64,000 nucleotides of DNA, taken from Streptomyces sp. NRRL WC-3742 (GTDB lineage: Bacteria; Actinomycetota; Actinomycetes; Streptomycetales; Streptomycetaceae). The notes beneath the pieces are model-generated. The model had not been told where the DNA came from. It ran no database searches and saw only the letters and a list, made by a program, of their open reading frames with translations. Positions 15,736 through 24,457 of this stretch are shown here, one piece after another. Numbering within the stretch: the first letter of the stretch is position 1; every line of letters begins with the position of its first letter. The DNA lies in assembly GCF_000720635.1 (NCBI RefSeq), contig NZ_JOCF01000009.1, positions 1-64,000 of the forward strand, given 5' to 3'. The translations under genes and the position numbers were made by a program.

Positions 15736-16398
15736 CTACGGGCGGGCCGGCTGGATGTCGTACGGCGCCGGGTACGGCGTCTCGTACGGGTTCAGCACCA
15801 GCCGCACCACGTCCTCGAGTCTGCGCCGGGCGTCGCCCAGGGTGGTGCGGCCGGTCACCCAGGCCGTCAGCTCCCCCTGCCAGGCGTGCGCGACGATGTG
15901 CCGCACCAGGTCGCTGGCGGCCGCGGGCACCTCGGCCGTCACCGCCTGGAGGGCGGCGCTGTCGGCTCTGGCCATGCCCTGGAGGGCCTCGCTGGCGAAG
16001 GGGTCGGTGGAGGCGGCGACGGCCACCCGGAGCCGGGCGAGCTCGGGTTGGCGCTGGTAGGCGCGCATCCCTCCGCGGACGAACCGCACCGCCCGGTCGG
16101 TGGCGCCGAGCCCGGCGCGCGGGCCGCGCAGCTCGGCCACCAGGTCCGCCAGCAGCAGCCGGTGCCATTCGGCGATCGCCGCGGCCAGGAGGTGGTCCTT
16201 GGAGGAGAAGTAGCGGTACGCCGTCCCCAGGGCGACTCCGGAGCGCTCGCAGACCTGCTTCATCTGCAGCCGCTCGACGCCGATCTCGTTCACCAGGGCG
16301 AGCGCGGCCGCGATGAGACTGTCGCGGCGTTCGAGCTGGCGCGGAGACATCGCCTCCACCGGCCGTGGTGACAGGTCAACCTTGGTCACCCGCACCAT
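15736..16398 (-). CDS. TetR family transcriptional regulator
   Basis: DNA-binding repressor of 220 residues. The N-terminal helix-turn-helix spans about residues 20-68 (ERRDSLIAAALALVNEIGVE, then QMKQVCERSGVALGTAYRYF and SSKDHLL). The ligand-binding C-terminal domain is of the KstR-like type, ending in a Pro/Tyr-rich tail. It sits immediately upstream of the BCCT gene on the same strand and may control it through the 21-bp-spaced dyad at 15607-15635; control of the neighbouring thioesterase is another possibility. Start ATG at 16398; MSPRQLERRD at residue 17 is an alternative start that still keeps the whole DNA-binding domain. Confidence 0.9.
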   Translation of the reverse strand: MVRVTKVDLSPRPVEAMSPRQLERRDSLIAAALALVNEIGVERLQMKQVCERSGVALGTAYRYFSSKDHLLAAAIAEWHRLLLADLVAELRGPRAGLGATDRAVRFVRGGMRAYQRQPELARLRVAVAASTDPFASEALQGMARADSAALQAVTAEVPAAASDLVRHIVAHAWQGELTAWVTGRTTLGDARRRLEDVVRLVLNPYETPYPAPYDIQPARP

Positions 16399-16529
16399 GA
16401 TACGGGCCGGGGCCGCTCAGGAGTATGACGCCGACCGGCCTCCTTCCGTTCGTACGGCCGTCACCGGTGTCCGGCGGCCGGTACCGCCGGCTGGCTGCCG
16501 CCCGCTGCCTCGCCCGCTGCCGCCAGCCG

Positions 16530-17426
16530 CTACCGCCGCTCGCGGATCAGTGCCTCCTGGACGGCGGAGGCGACCAGCCGGCCCTCGCGGTCGTAGAACT
16601 CGCCCAGGGACAGGCCCCGGCCGTCGGAGGCGGAGGGGCTGCGCTGGGCGAACAACAGCCACTCGTCCGCCCGGAACGGGCGGTGGAACCACATCGCGTG
16701 GTCCAGGGAGGCCATCAGCAGCCGGGGCGGCTCGGTGCGCTGGAAGAAGTTCGGTTGGCGGTGCAGCCCGGCGGTGGAGGCGAGGGTGAGGTCGGAGAGG
16801 TAGGTGAGGGCGCAGACGTGCAACAGAGGGTCGCCCGCGGGCAGCGGGGAGGCGATGCGCAGCCAGACGAACTGCTGCGGCATCCCCGGCACGGCGGGCG
16901 GCACGCCCGGGGCGTCCGACGGGACGAAGCGCAGCTCGAGGTCACGGAACCCACTGCCGGTGATCGCGGCGCGCAGCCCCTCGTCCAGGGGGGCGAAGGC
17001 GTCGGGCAGGCTCTCGGGCCCGGGCAGCTCCGGCATCTCGCGGTGGCGGTCGTCGGCCGTCTCGGGGCGCTTGAATGAGGCGGAGAGGGTGAAGATCGCC
17101 GCGCCGTTCTGCACTGCGGTGACGCGCCGGGTGGTGTACGAGAGGCCCTCGCGCACGCGCTCGACCTCGTAGTCGATCGGCTGGGTCGGGTCGCCGGGCA
17201 GCAGGAAGTAGCCGTGCAGGGAGTGGACGGCGCGGTCCCCGCCGCAGGTGCGCCCGGCGGCGGTGAGGGCCTGCGCGGCGACCTGGCCGCCGAAGGCCCG
17301 CATCGGGGCGCCGGCGTGGCAGCGGCCCCGGAACGTGTTCTTGTCCAGCGGCTCGATCTCCAGCAGCCCGGCGAACGATCCGGTGGGGCCGGCGGTCCGG
17401 ATGCCGTCGTGGGTCAGGTCGGTCAC
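16530..17426 (-). CDS. Acyl-CoA thioesterase II (TesB-like)
   Basis: Cytoplasmic double-hotdog thioesterase of 298 residues that hydrolyses acyl-CoA to fatty acid and CoA. N-terminal hotdog: FRGRCHAGAPMRAFGGQVAA and VHSLHGYFLLPGDPTQPIDY. C-terminal hotdog: SLDHAMWFHRPFRADEWLLF, where the Asp is the expected catalytic residue, followed by GLSLGEFYDREGRLVAS. The GTG at 17426 (VTDLTHDGI) is preferred; the frame stays open to 17486 but the added residues are unlike the family. It diverges from the SWIM gene. Short C/G-rich duplications based on CCCGCTGCC surround its stop. Confidence 0.9.
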   Translation of the reverse strand: MTDLTHDGIRTAGPTGSFAGLLEIEPLDKNTFRGRCHAGAPMRAFGGQVAAQALTAAGRTCGGDRAVHSLHGYFLLPGDPTQPIDYEVERVREGLSYTTRRVTAVQNGAAIFTLSASFKRPETADDRHREMPELPGPESLPDAFAPLDEGLRAAITGSGFRDLELRFVPSDAPGVPPAVPGMPQQFVWLRIASPLPAGDPLLHVCALTYLSDLTLASTAGLHRQPNFFQRTEPPRLLMASLDHAMWFHRPFRADEWLLFAQRSPSASDGRGLSLGEFYDREGRLVASAVQEALIRERR

Positions 17427-17562
17427 CCGCTCATAGTGACAGAAGGGGGCGGCGGGGCGGTGTGACCTGGGTAACGATCGGGGCACCTCCGGACGGTAGA
17501 ACCTGTTTCAGTCGAAGGGTCGGCAGGGTGGGATGTCGGCCCCCTCACCTAACGTGCTCGCC
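17427..17562. promoter_or_regulatory. Divergent promoter region, thioesterase / SWIM gene
   Basis: A 136-bp spacer with the only A/T-richer stretch nearby (GGGTAACGATC, GTAGAACCTGTTTCAGTC). Promoters for both genes should be here, but no confident -35/-10 pair was found. Confidence 0.35.
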
Positions 17563-18972
17563 ATGACGCAATCCGCACACGCGTACGCCTACCTGCGCCC
17601 GTCGGCCGTCCTGGACGGCGCCGGCGGCCGGCGGCTCGACCTGGCCACCTCCGGTGGCGCCACCCCCCTCGGGGCGGCGGCCAATCCGCGGTTCTTCGCG
17701 GGCTTCCTGGCCGACCCCGCGCCGGCGGCGGCCGCGCTGCTCGCGGTCGCGGACGTCGCCGCCGCCCGGTACTACCAGCCGCAGCTGCGCGCCTCGCTCG
17801 ACCCGGTGGTCACCGCCAACGGGGACCGGCTGCGCTTCGAGTCCTTCTCCGGCTGCTGCGGCGTCTACGCCCGCCTCGACGTCCTCCGGGCGGGCCTCGA
17901 CGGCGACGAGATCGGCCACGGCACCACCAACGTGGACGTCAACAACCCGCTGCGCGAGGCGCTGACCAGGATCGGCCCCTCCGACCCCCTGCACCTGGCC
18001 GTCGGGCCGGACGCGCTGGAGGTCTCCACCTTCGACGGGCCGCTGGTCGAGAAGAAGGTGCCGCTGCCCGAGCGCTGGCTGCGCGGCTTCGCCGAGACGC
18101 AGGTGATCGCCTCCGGCTTCGACCTGCGCGCCGAACTGCCCGCCGCCGAGGCCGTGCGCTTCCTGCGCTCGCTGCCGCGCGGCGGGCGGGCCGGCGCGAG
18201 CTGGGTCGTCCCGGCCGGGCGGACGCTGCGGCCCACCACCCGCCCGGTGCCCGGCGCCGTCTGCCTGCCCGGCCCGGAGCGGCTGGTGGCGCTGCAACGG
18301 GTGCTGCGGCACGCGCTCGCCCTGCGGGTGTACGGGCCGGCGGCCTCCTCCGCACCCGCCGCCTCGGCCTGGGAGGTGGTGCTGCCCGGGATGCGGCTCA
18401 CCCTGACCCTCTCCCCGGACGCCTCCCGCGGCTTCTCCGGCGAGGGCGGGGTGCTCGGCGCACTGGCGAAGGACACCGTCGAGCAGGACGCCGAGCTGGT
18501 CGCGGTGCTGCTCGCCTGGGAGCCGAGGATCGAGATCGCCGAACTCGCCGAGCAGTGCGGGATCGGCGTCGACCGGGTGCGGGCCGCCCTCACCCGGCTC
18601 GGCACCGCCGGGCAGATCGGCTACGACACCGCCGAGGCCGCCTACTTCCACCGCCGGCTCCCCTACGAGGCCGGGCGGGCCGAGGCGGCCAACCCCCGGC
18701 TGCGGGCCGCCCGGGCCCTGGTCGAGGCGGGCGCGGTGCGCCTCGAGGACGGCGGGGCCACGGCCGTGGTCACCGTGGACGACCACATCCAGCGGGTGCG
18801 CACGGGCGCGGACGGGCGGGTGGGCTGCACCTGCCTGTGGTGGGCCAAGTACCGCGGCGGGCGCGGGCCGTGCAAGCACGCGCTGGCGGTCGCGATGGTG
18901 CGGCAGGACGAGAAGAACGTGCACGGCACGATCGGGCAGAGCGAGAAGAACGGGCAGGGCGCACGGGCATGA
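17563..18972 (+). CDS. SWIM zinc-finger protein
   Basis: 469 residues. A C-terminal SWIM finger (about residues 420-445) shows the CxCx(n)CxH pattern: CTCLWWAKYRGGRGPCKHAL. The body is unrecognised apart from blocks typical of the streptomycete SWIM family: ESFSGCCGVYARLDVL, GHGTTNVDVNNPLREAL and PLPERWLRGFAETQV. A region around residue 330 (IEIAELAEQCGIGVDRVRAA) looks like a winged helix. SWIM domains bind DNA, RNA or protein. The stop overlaps the ATG of the DUF6493 gene (ATGA); the pair is a recurrent streptomycete neighbourhood of unknown function. Start ATG 17563 gives MTQ, as in relatives; ATG 17533 is possible. Confidence 0.87.
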   Translation: MTQSAHAYAYLRPSAVLDGAGGRRLDLATSGGATPLGAAANPRFFAGFLADPAPAAAALLAVADVAAARYYQPQLRASLDPVVTANGDRLRFESFSGCCGVYARLDVLRAGLDGDEIGHGTTNVDVNNPLREALTRIGPSDPLHLAVGPDALEVSTFDGPLVEKKVPLPERWLRGFAETQVIASGFDLRAELPAAEAVRFLRSLPRGGRAGASWVVPAGRTLRPTTRPVPGAVCLPGPERLVALQRVLRHALALRVYGPAASSAPAASAWEVVLPGMRLTLTLSPDASRGFSGEGGVLGALAKDTVEQDAELVAVLLAWEPRIEIAELAEQCGIGVDRVRAALTRLGTAGQIGYDTAEAAYFHRRLPYEAGRAEAANPRLRAARALVEAGAVRLEDGGATAVVTVDDHIQRVRTGADGRVGCTCLWWAKYRGGRGPCKHALAVAMVRQDEKNVHGTIGQSEKNGQGARA

Positions 18973-21704
18973 GCGGTGGCAGGGAGACGGGGGCGGTGCT
19001 GTCCGTGATGGAGGCCGAGGAGGGCGCCGAGCGGCTGCTCGCGGCCGTCAGGGCCGGGCGGACATCCTGGATACCCGTCCTGGTCGGCAAGATGGACGCG
19101 GCCCAGCGCCGCGCCGCCCTGCCCGGGCTCAAGGCGCTGCGCAAGGAACTGCGCGACCAGTGGTCCCGCGAGGACATCGCCGTCCCGGGCGCGCTGCTGG
19201 TGGCCGGCGCCGGCTGCCACACCGGCCCGGCGGGCGCCGCCACCTGGATGTCCGGCAGCGACTTCACGGGCCGCGACTGGGCGCGCAGCCGCGAGCTGGC
19301 GCAACTGGTGGAGGCGCAGCCCGTCGAGTGGCAGATCGAGGTGGCCACCCGGCTCGCCGAGCGGCCCTCCCCGCGCTGGGGCTGGTGGCTCTACTACCCG
19401 CTCGTCGACTCCGTGGTGAAGCGCACCGGCTGCCCGGTGCCGACGAGCGAGACCTTCGTCCGCGCCTGGCTGGAGCAGGGCTTCCAGGAGTGCCGCCGGG
19501 GCACGGCGCTCGCGGAGCGGCTGCGGGCCGACCCGTACACCCCGGTCCTCGTCCCGCAGCTGTTCGAACTCTCCGACGTCTCCCACGAGTTGTCCCGCAA
19601 CCGGAACGGGGGCCCGGGCGACTCCTGGGCGACGGCGATCGCCGGCCTGGCCGCCGGCGGTGACCTGGACCGCGCCGCCCTGATCGACCGCTGCCTGGCC
19701 CGGCTGCTGCGCGGCGGGAAGACGCCCGACCAGAAGGCGTTCCTGGACGTGCTGAGCGCGCTCGCCCCCACGCCCGAGGAGTACGCGGCGCGGGTGCGGG
19801 ACGTCCTGGCGCTGCTGGACGGGCCCTCGGTGCTCGCCGGGCACGCCCAGGAGGTGCTGATCGGGCTGGACGAGGCCGGGCTGATCGAGCCCGAGGCGCT
19901 GGTCGAAGCCTCCGCCGTGGTGCTGTTCCGCACGGAGAAGAAGCTGGTGCGCGCCCAGCTGGGCTGGCTGGAGAAGGCCGCCCGGCGCTCGCCCGAACGG
20001 GCCGGGCCCGCGGCGCTGGCCGCGGCCGAAGCCTTCGGGCACCCGGACGCGGGTGTGCAGGAGCGGGCGCTCAACCTGGTCGCCCGCCTGCTCAGGGCGG
20101 CCGGCGAGGCGGTGCTGCCCGAGCTGCGGCAGGCCGCCGAACTGCTCGGCCCCGCGTACCACGCGCGGGCCGGCGAGCTGTTCGGCGCCCCGGTCGGCGG
20201 CGGCGTCGCGGCGGACACCGAGGAGGTGCTCCCGCCCGTCCCCGTGCCGCTCCCGCTCGGGGAGCCCGTCGCCTCGGCGGCCGAGCTCGCCGAGGAGCTG
20301 TCCGCACTGCTCGCGCTGGAGCGGCCGGAGGTGGCCGTCTTCGAGCGGGTGCTGGACGGGCTGATCCGCCGGACCCACCTGGACCGGGAGGGGCTGCTCG
20401 CCGCGCTGGAGCCCGTCCGCCGCGCCCACCCGTGGAACGGCGGCGGCCACTGGGGCGACTGCACGCCCCGCGACGTGCTGTACGTCGTCGCCTCGATCGC
20501 GGGGGAGACGCCGCCGCACCGGCTCTGGGACGCCCTGCGCGGCAGGAAGCGCTCCCCGCTGCGCACGGCGTACGCCACCGTGCACGGCAGCGCGCTGGCG
20601 GCCCGGCTGGAGGAGGCTGCCTGGCAGGTCACGGCCACCCGGCCGCCCTACCTGCTCGCCACCCCGACCGACGCCTCCGGGGCGCTCGACCCCGCCGCGC
20701 TGGTCGCCCGGCTCGCCGGGTACGAGTCGGCGGGCATGGCGCCGGGCCATGCCGACCTGAGCGCCGCCCTGCTGAGGGTCGGTCCGCTGCCGGCCGACGA
20801 GGCCGTGCTGCGGGCGGCCGGGGCGCTCACCTCCCCGGCCGGGCAGGAGCTCGCGCAGTGGCTGCGCGGCGGGGGCCTGCCCGCCCAGCCGTCCGAGCGG
20901 GTGCTGTTCGAGCCGGCCAGGGCGGCCGGGCGCAGCCTGCGCCCGGGCGAGCACTGGTTCGAGGACGTACGGCGGGTGGCCGTCGCCCAGCCCGGGATCG
21001 GCGCGGGCGCGGCCAAGCGCCTCGCCGCCGAGTTCCGGGAGCTGCTCGCGGCCACCGAACCCAGCGTCGCCCGGGCCAAGCGGAACTACGACTGGGCGTG
21101 GCGGCCCGTCGCCCACTGGGCCGCGATGCTGCCCTGGCACCGGGAGGAGCTGGCGGCCCGTTGGCTCGACCACTTCGCCGCGGCAGCCGACCGCGACGAG
21201 CGCGGCCCCGGCCGGCTGCTGCCGCAGCTCGCCGAGGCGGGCGGCCCGGCCGGGCTGGCCGTGCACCTGGCGCTGGCGTACTGCCTGGGCTCGGCCACGG
21301 CCGAGGACCGCACCGGCGCCGTCGACGCCCTGCTGGTCCTCGCCGCCCGCGGGGACCTGGACGCGGGCCTGCTCGGGAGGGAACTGGGCGAGCTGACGGC
21401 GCTGGGGACGGTCAAGACCAACCGGCTCGCGGTCTCCCTCGCCCTGGCCGCCGAGACCGGGGCCCACCGCACGGTCTGGTCGGTCCTCGCCGCGTTCCTC
21501 CCCGTCCAGCTTGCCGCCGTGCTCGCCTCGGCCGACCCGGCGCCCCGGGGCCTCGGCGACCTCCTCGCCGTCGCCGCCGACACCGCCCGCCGCACCCCCG
21601 ACCGCGAGCCGATCGCGCAGGTGACGGCCCTCGCCGCCCGCGCGGGCTCCAGCCGGACGGTCAAGGCGGCCCGTACGCTCCGGGACGTCCTCGGGGACAG
21701 CTGA
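18969..21704 (+). CDS. DUF6493 family protein, helical-repeat
   Basis: Large cytoplasmic protein of 911 residues, with no signal peptide or membrane helix. Long stretches of Ala/Leu/Glu-rich amphipathic helices (for example ERALNLVARLLRAAGEAVLP and LDALL-type blocks) suggest a HEAT-like solenoid, a scaffold rather than an enzyme. It is translationally coupled to the SWIM protein by a 4-nt overlap, so the two probably act together. Features such as WGWWLYYPLVDSVVKRTGCP and HPWNGGGHWGDCTPRDVLY are the best-conserved-looking segments. Function unknown. The coding end is followed after 6 nt by heptamer array B. Confidence 0.85.
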   Translation: MSGGRETGAVLSVMEAEEGAERLLAAVRAGRTSWIPVLVGKMDAAQRRAALPGLKALRKELRDQWSREDIAVPGALLVAGAGCHTGPAGAATWMSGSDFTGRDWARSRELAQLVEAQPVEWQIEVATRLAERPSPRWGWWLYYPLVDSVVKRTGCPVPTSETFVRAWLEQGFQECRRGTALAERLRADPYTPVLVPQLFELSDVSHELSRNRNGGPGDSWATAIAGLAAGGDLDRAALIDRCLARLLRGGKTPDQKAFLDVLSALAPTPEEYAARVRDVLALLDGPSVLAGHAQEVLIGLDEAGLIEPEALVEASAVVLFRTEKKLVRAQLGWLEKAARRSPERAGPAALAAAEAFGHPDAGVQERALNLVARLLRAAGEAVLPELRQAAELLGPAYHARAGELFGAPVGGGVAADTEEVLPPVPVPLPLGEPVASAAELAEELSALLALERPEVAVFERVLDGLIRRTHLDREGLLAALEPVRRAHPWNGGGHWGDCTPRDVLYVVASIAGETPPHRLWDALRGRKRSPLRTAYATVHGSALAARLEEAAWQVTATRPPYLLATPTDASGALDPAALVARLAGYESAGMAPGHADLSAALLRVGPLPADEAVLRAAGALTSPAGQELAQWLRGGGLPAQPSERVLFEPARAAGRSLRPGEHWFEDVRRVAVAQPGIGAGAAKRLAAEFRELLAATEPSVARAKRNYDWAWRPVAHWAAMLPWHREELAARWLDHFAAAADRDERGPGRLLPQLAEAGGPAGLAVHLALAYCLGSATAEDRTGAVDALLVLAARGDLDAGLLGRELGELTALGTVKTNRLAVSLALAAETGAHRTVWSVLAAFLPVQLAAVLASADPAPRGLGDLLAVAADTARRTPDREPIAQVTALAARAGSSRTVKAARTLRDVLGDS

Positions 21705-21710
21705 CGGGGT

Positions 21711-21829
21711 TCAGCGAACAGATAACAGCAAACAGAAACCAGCGAACAGAAACCAGCGAACAGAAGACACCGAACAGATGTCAGTGGGCAGAGGATGAAA
21801 TCTGTTCGCTGACGTCTGTTTGTTGTCCG
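21711..21829. repeat. Heptamer array B, over the MBL gene stop
   Basis: Seventeen in-phase heptamers: TCAGCGA, ACAGATA, ACAGCAA, ACAGAAA, CCAGCGA, ACAGAAA, CCAGCGA, ACAGAAG, ACACCGA, ACAGATG, TCAGTGG and so on, then flipped CTGTTCG, CTGACGT, CTGTTTG, TTGTCCG. It fills the gap between convergent genes and covers the stop codon and last 16 or so codons of the minus-strand MBL gene (stop at 21781). The orientation flip near 21800 makes an imperfect dyad that could terminate both transcripts. Confidence 0.85.
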
Positions 21830-23046
21830 CCCGCCACGGGCTCCGGCGTGGCGCCGCCCGGGGCGGCCGCCGCGACGGAGCGCCACCAGAGGCGCAGGGC
21901 CGGCGGGGCGGCGGGTTCGAAGGGCTTGCCGGGGCGGGGCACGGCGAGGCGGGCGCCGAGCGCCTGGGCGGCGGCGACCACGCGTTCCGCGGGCTCCTCC
22001 CAGGGGTGCATGGCGAGGTTGAAGGTGCACCAGTGGATGGGCATCAGGAGGTCGCCGCCCACGTCCAGGTGGGCCCGGACGCCCTCCTCCGGGGTCATGT
22101 GCACCTCGGGCCAGAACCGGCTGTACGCGCCGACCTGCATCATCGTCGCGTCGAAGGGGCCCAGCCGCCGCCCGATCTCGGCGAACCCGGGGAAGTACCC
22201 GGTGTCCCCGCTGTGGAAGATCCGGTGCCCGCCGCCGGCCACCACCCAGGAGGCCCACAGGAACAGCGGGCTGGTGCGGGGCCCGCGCGAGCAGTAGTGG
22301 CGGGCCGGGGTGGCGGTGAGGGTCAGCCCGGCGACCTCGGCGCTCTCCCACCAGTCCAGCTCGACGATCCGCGAGGCCGGCACCCCCCAGTGCTCCAGGT
22401 GCGCCCCGACCCCCAGCGGCACGGCGAACACCGCCTCCGTCGCGGTCAGGGCCCTCACCGTCGCCATGTCGAGGTGGTCGTAGTGGTCGTGGGAGACCAC
22501 CACCACGTCCACCGGCCCGAGTTCGGACAGCGGCAGCGGTACCGGGTGCAGCCGCTTGGGGCCCGTCCAGGAGAACGGGGAGCAGCGCTCGCCCCAGACC
22601 GGGTCGATCAGCACCCGCCGCCCGCCGATCTCGGCGAGGACGGTGGCGTGGCCGAGCCAGGTCAGCCGCAGGCCGGAGGCGGGCGGGGCGGCGAGGTCGG
22701 CGGGCAGGAGGCGGTGCACCGGCACGGCGGCGGCGGGCGAGCGGCGGGTCTTGTCGCCGGTCAGCTGGGCCCGGGTGATCTCCAGCGGGCTGCGCTCGTA
22801 CACGAGGCGCCGGGTGGGCAGCGGGTTGCGGAAGGCGCCGTCGGCAAACTGGGGGGAGCGGCGGATGCGGGCCAGTCGCTCGCCCCGGGGCTCGGCGCCG
22901 AAGGCGTCGGTGCGCACGCGGTGCCAGGCCGCGCGGGGCAGTCCGGCGAGGCCGGGGACGGCGCGGGCGGCGGCGGGGGTGGCCGGGGGGACGAAGAGGG
23001 CGGACAGACCGGCGAGGCGGGAGAACCAGGGGGCGGGGCGGGGCAC
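21781..23046 (-). CDS. MBL-fold metallo-hydrolase (UlaG/NAPE-PLD-like)
   Basis: Metal-dependent hydrolase of about 421 residues. The metal motif is SHDHYDHLD, with later ligands in FHSGDTGYFPGF and the final MPIHWCTFNLAMHPWEEP. The layout, with RLTWLGHATVLAEIGGRRVL leading into the motif, fits the NAPE-PLD/UlaG-like subgroup, which acts on lipids or phosphodiesters; the true substrate is unknown. Start: the GTG at 23046 follows GGAGGA by only 3 nt; a TTG at 23127 would add 27 residues. The C-terminus (QQTDVSEQISSSAH) is encoded by heptamer array B, so the natural end of the ancestral protein was probably earlier. Confidence 0.85.
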   Translation of the reverse strand: MPRPAPWFSRLAGLSALFVPPATPAAARAVPGLAGLPRAAWHRVRTDAFGAEPRGERLARIRRSPQFADGAFRNPLPTRRLVYERSPLEITRAQLTGDKTRRSPAAAVPVHRLLPADLAAPPASGLRLTWLGHATVLAEIGGRRVLIDPVWGERCSPFSWTGPKRLHPVPLPLSELGPVDVVVVSHDHYDHLDMATVRALTATEAVFAVPLGVGAHLEHWGVPASRIVELDWWESAEVAGLTLTATPARHYCSRGPRTSPLFLWASWVVAGGGHRIFHSGDTGYFPGFAEIGRRLGPFDATMMQVGAYSRFWPEVHMTPEEGVRAHLDVGGDLLMPIHWCTFNLAMHPWEEPAERVVAAAQALGARLAVPRPGKPFEPAAPPALRLWWRSVAAAAPGGATPEPVAGGQQTDVSEQISSSAH

Positions 23047-23219
23047 GGCTCCTCCAAGGACGGTCACGGCTACCGGGCGTGCCGGGGCGCGTACCGCGGT
23101 GACCAGCGGGTCACTGCGGTACGACAACCATCTCGTCGGAGGTTACTCGCCGTGCGCCGTTCGGACCCGGTGGAGGCCCGGGCGCGGGCCGAACGGCGTA
23201 CGCGGGCCCGCAGGAGGAG

Positions 23220-23251
23220 CTCAGGCGCTCAGGAGTTCAGGCGCTCAGGCG
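23220..23251. repeat. 8-bp tandem repeat across MaoC stop codon
   Basis: Four 8-bp units, CTCAGGCG, CTCAGGAG, TTCAGGCG, CTCAGGCG, run end to end. The last one contains the TGA stop of the minus-strand MaoC gene. Confidence 0.85.
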
Positions 23252-23697
23252 TAGAACCGGGTGATCGTCTCCGCGACGCAGTGCGGCTTGGCCCCCGCCT
23301 CGCTGGTGATGGTGAAGCGCACCACCGCCTGGACCCCGCCCGGCACCTCGGTGGCCGACACCAGCTCGGCCGTGGCCCGGATCGCCGTGCCCACCGGCAC
23401 CGGCGAGGGGAAGCGCACCTTGTCCGAGCCGTAGTTCAGCGCCATCCGCACGCCCTCGACGCTGTAGCACTCCTTCGCCAGCACCGGGATCATCGACTGG
23501 GTCAGGTAGCCGTGCGCGATGGTCGAGCCGAAGGTGCTCTCCTTCGCCCGCTCGGGGTCCACGTGGATCCACTGGTGGTCCCCGGTGGCCTCGGCGAACA
23601 GGTCGATCTGCCGCTGCTCGATCGTGTGCCACCGGCTGGTGCCCAGTTCGGTGCCGACGGCGGCGGTCAGCTCGGCGAGGGAGGCGAAGCTCGTCAC
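23245..23697 (-). CDS. MaoC family dehydratase
   Basis: Hotdog-fold enoyl-CoA hydratase-like enzyme of 150 residues, the usual single-domain length. The R-hydratase active-site motif is intact: DLFAEATGDHQWIHVDPERA (Asp-x4-His) followed by STFGSTIAHGYLT. It would hydrate trans-2-enoyl-CoA to R-3-hydroxyacyl-CoA in fatty acid or polyketide metabolism. A stand-alone gene between the MBL hydrolase and the PNPOx protein, with no obvious partner; the beta-oxidation cluster at 44-47 kb lacks a hydratase and could in principle use it. Its stop codon lies inside an 8-bp repeat. Confidence 0.92.
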   Translation of the reverse strand: MTSFASLAELTAAVGTELGTSRWHTIEQRQIDLFAEATGDHQWIHVDPERAKESTFGSTIAHGYLTQSMIPVLAKECYSVEGVRMALNYGSDKVRFPSPVPVGTAIRATAELVSATEVPGGVQAVVRFTITSEAGAKPHCVAETITRFYA

Positions 23698-23794
23698 GGT
23701 GCGCTCCTGGAGGGGGAGGGGCCCCGGGGCGGGGCCAGGACGCCGGAAGCGTATGCCTACCCGCCGGTATCTGTCAGGAGCGGACGGAAAACGG

Positions 23795-23833
23795 CAGCTC
23801 AGGGCCGCAGTTCAGGGCGACAGCTCAGGGCCG
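23795..23833. repeat. 13-bp tandem repeat across PNPOx stop codon
   Basis: Three 13-bp units, CAGCTCAGGGCCG, CAGTTCAGGGCGA, CAGCTCAGGGCCG; units one and three are identical. The third carries the TGA stop of the minus-strand gene at 23825. Confidence 0.85.
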
Positions 23834-24268
23834 CAGCGCGGTCCACCCCGAGGCGCCGCGCCCGGCCGGGAACAGCCGCCGGCCGCTGACCAGTTCCGGC
23901 ACCAGGGAGACGAACACCGGCGAAGACCCGCCCACCCACGGCCGCAGCCCGCTGCGCCGCACCCGCTCCACCTGCTCGGCGCCCCGCAGCACGTCGGCGC
24001 GCCCGTGCACCAGCACGCTCCAGCCCGTCCGGGTGACCGGGTCCAGCAGGTCGGCCTGGAAGGCCACCACCGTGCCGTCCAGGCCCCGCGCGGTGCCGCA
24101 GTCCCGGCGCAGGGCCAGCACCAGCCGCCCGTCCAGCACCTCGAACGAGACCGGCAGCACGGCCGGCAGCGCGTGCTCGGTGTACACCACGCGCCCTACG
24201 GGCACGGTGCTGAGCAGCCGCAGGCACTCCGCCTCGCTCAGGGTCTCCACGCGGTCCTCACGCTCCAT
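23825..24268 (-). CDS. Pyridoxamine 5'-phosphate oxidase-like flavin-binding protein
   Basis: 147 residues, split-barrel fold of the PNPOx-like family. Visible family features are the N-terminal LSEAECLRLLSTVPVGRVVY, the barrel strand LPAVLPVSFEVLDGRLVLAL, and GWSVLVHGRADVL. In actinobacteria these small proteins bind FMN or F420 and act as reductases or remain uncharacterised. Start ATG at 24268 (MEREDRVETL); longer frames upstream lack family resemblance. It diverges from the first caspase-like gene at 24458, sharing a 189-bp spacer. Confidence 0.85.
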   Translation of the reverse strand: MEREDRVETLSEAECLRLLSTVPVGRVVYTEHALPAVLPVSFEVLDGRLVLALRRDCGTARGLDGTVVAFQADLLDPVTRTGWSVLVHGRADVLRGAEQVERVRRSGLRPWVGGSSPVFVSLVPELVSGRRLFPAGRGASGWTALRP

Positions 24269-24457
24269 GCGTCCGATCGTCCTCCGGGCGGCGGGCGCGC
24301 CGATAGGGCCCATGGTCCCTGAGCGGAAGGGCCGTGAGCCCCGCCGGCGGCCGCCCGGACCGGGCCCGTGGGCGGTAGCCTGCCCGGCGGCGGACGTACG
24401 GGCCCCGGGGCCGCGCAGCCGGCGCGGTACGGAGCACGAGCAGGAGGGGGCGGACGC

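Noticed and set aside
23237..23632. Alternative minus-strand frame overlapping MaoC
   Set aside because: The MaoC frame has an intact active-site motif; the overlap is a frame shadow.
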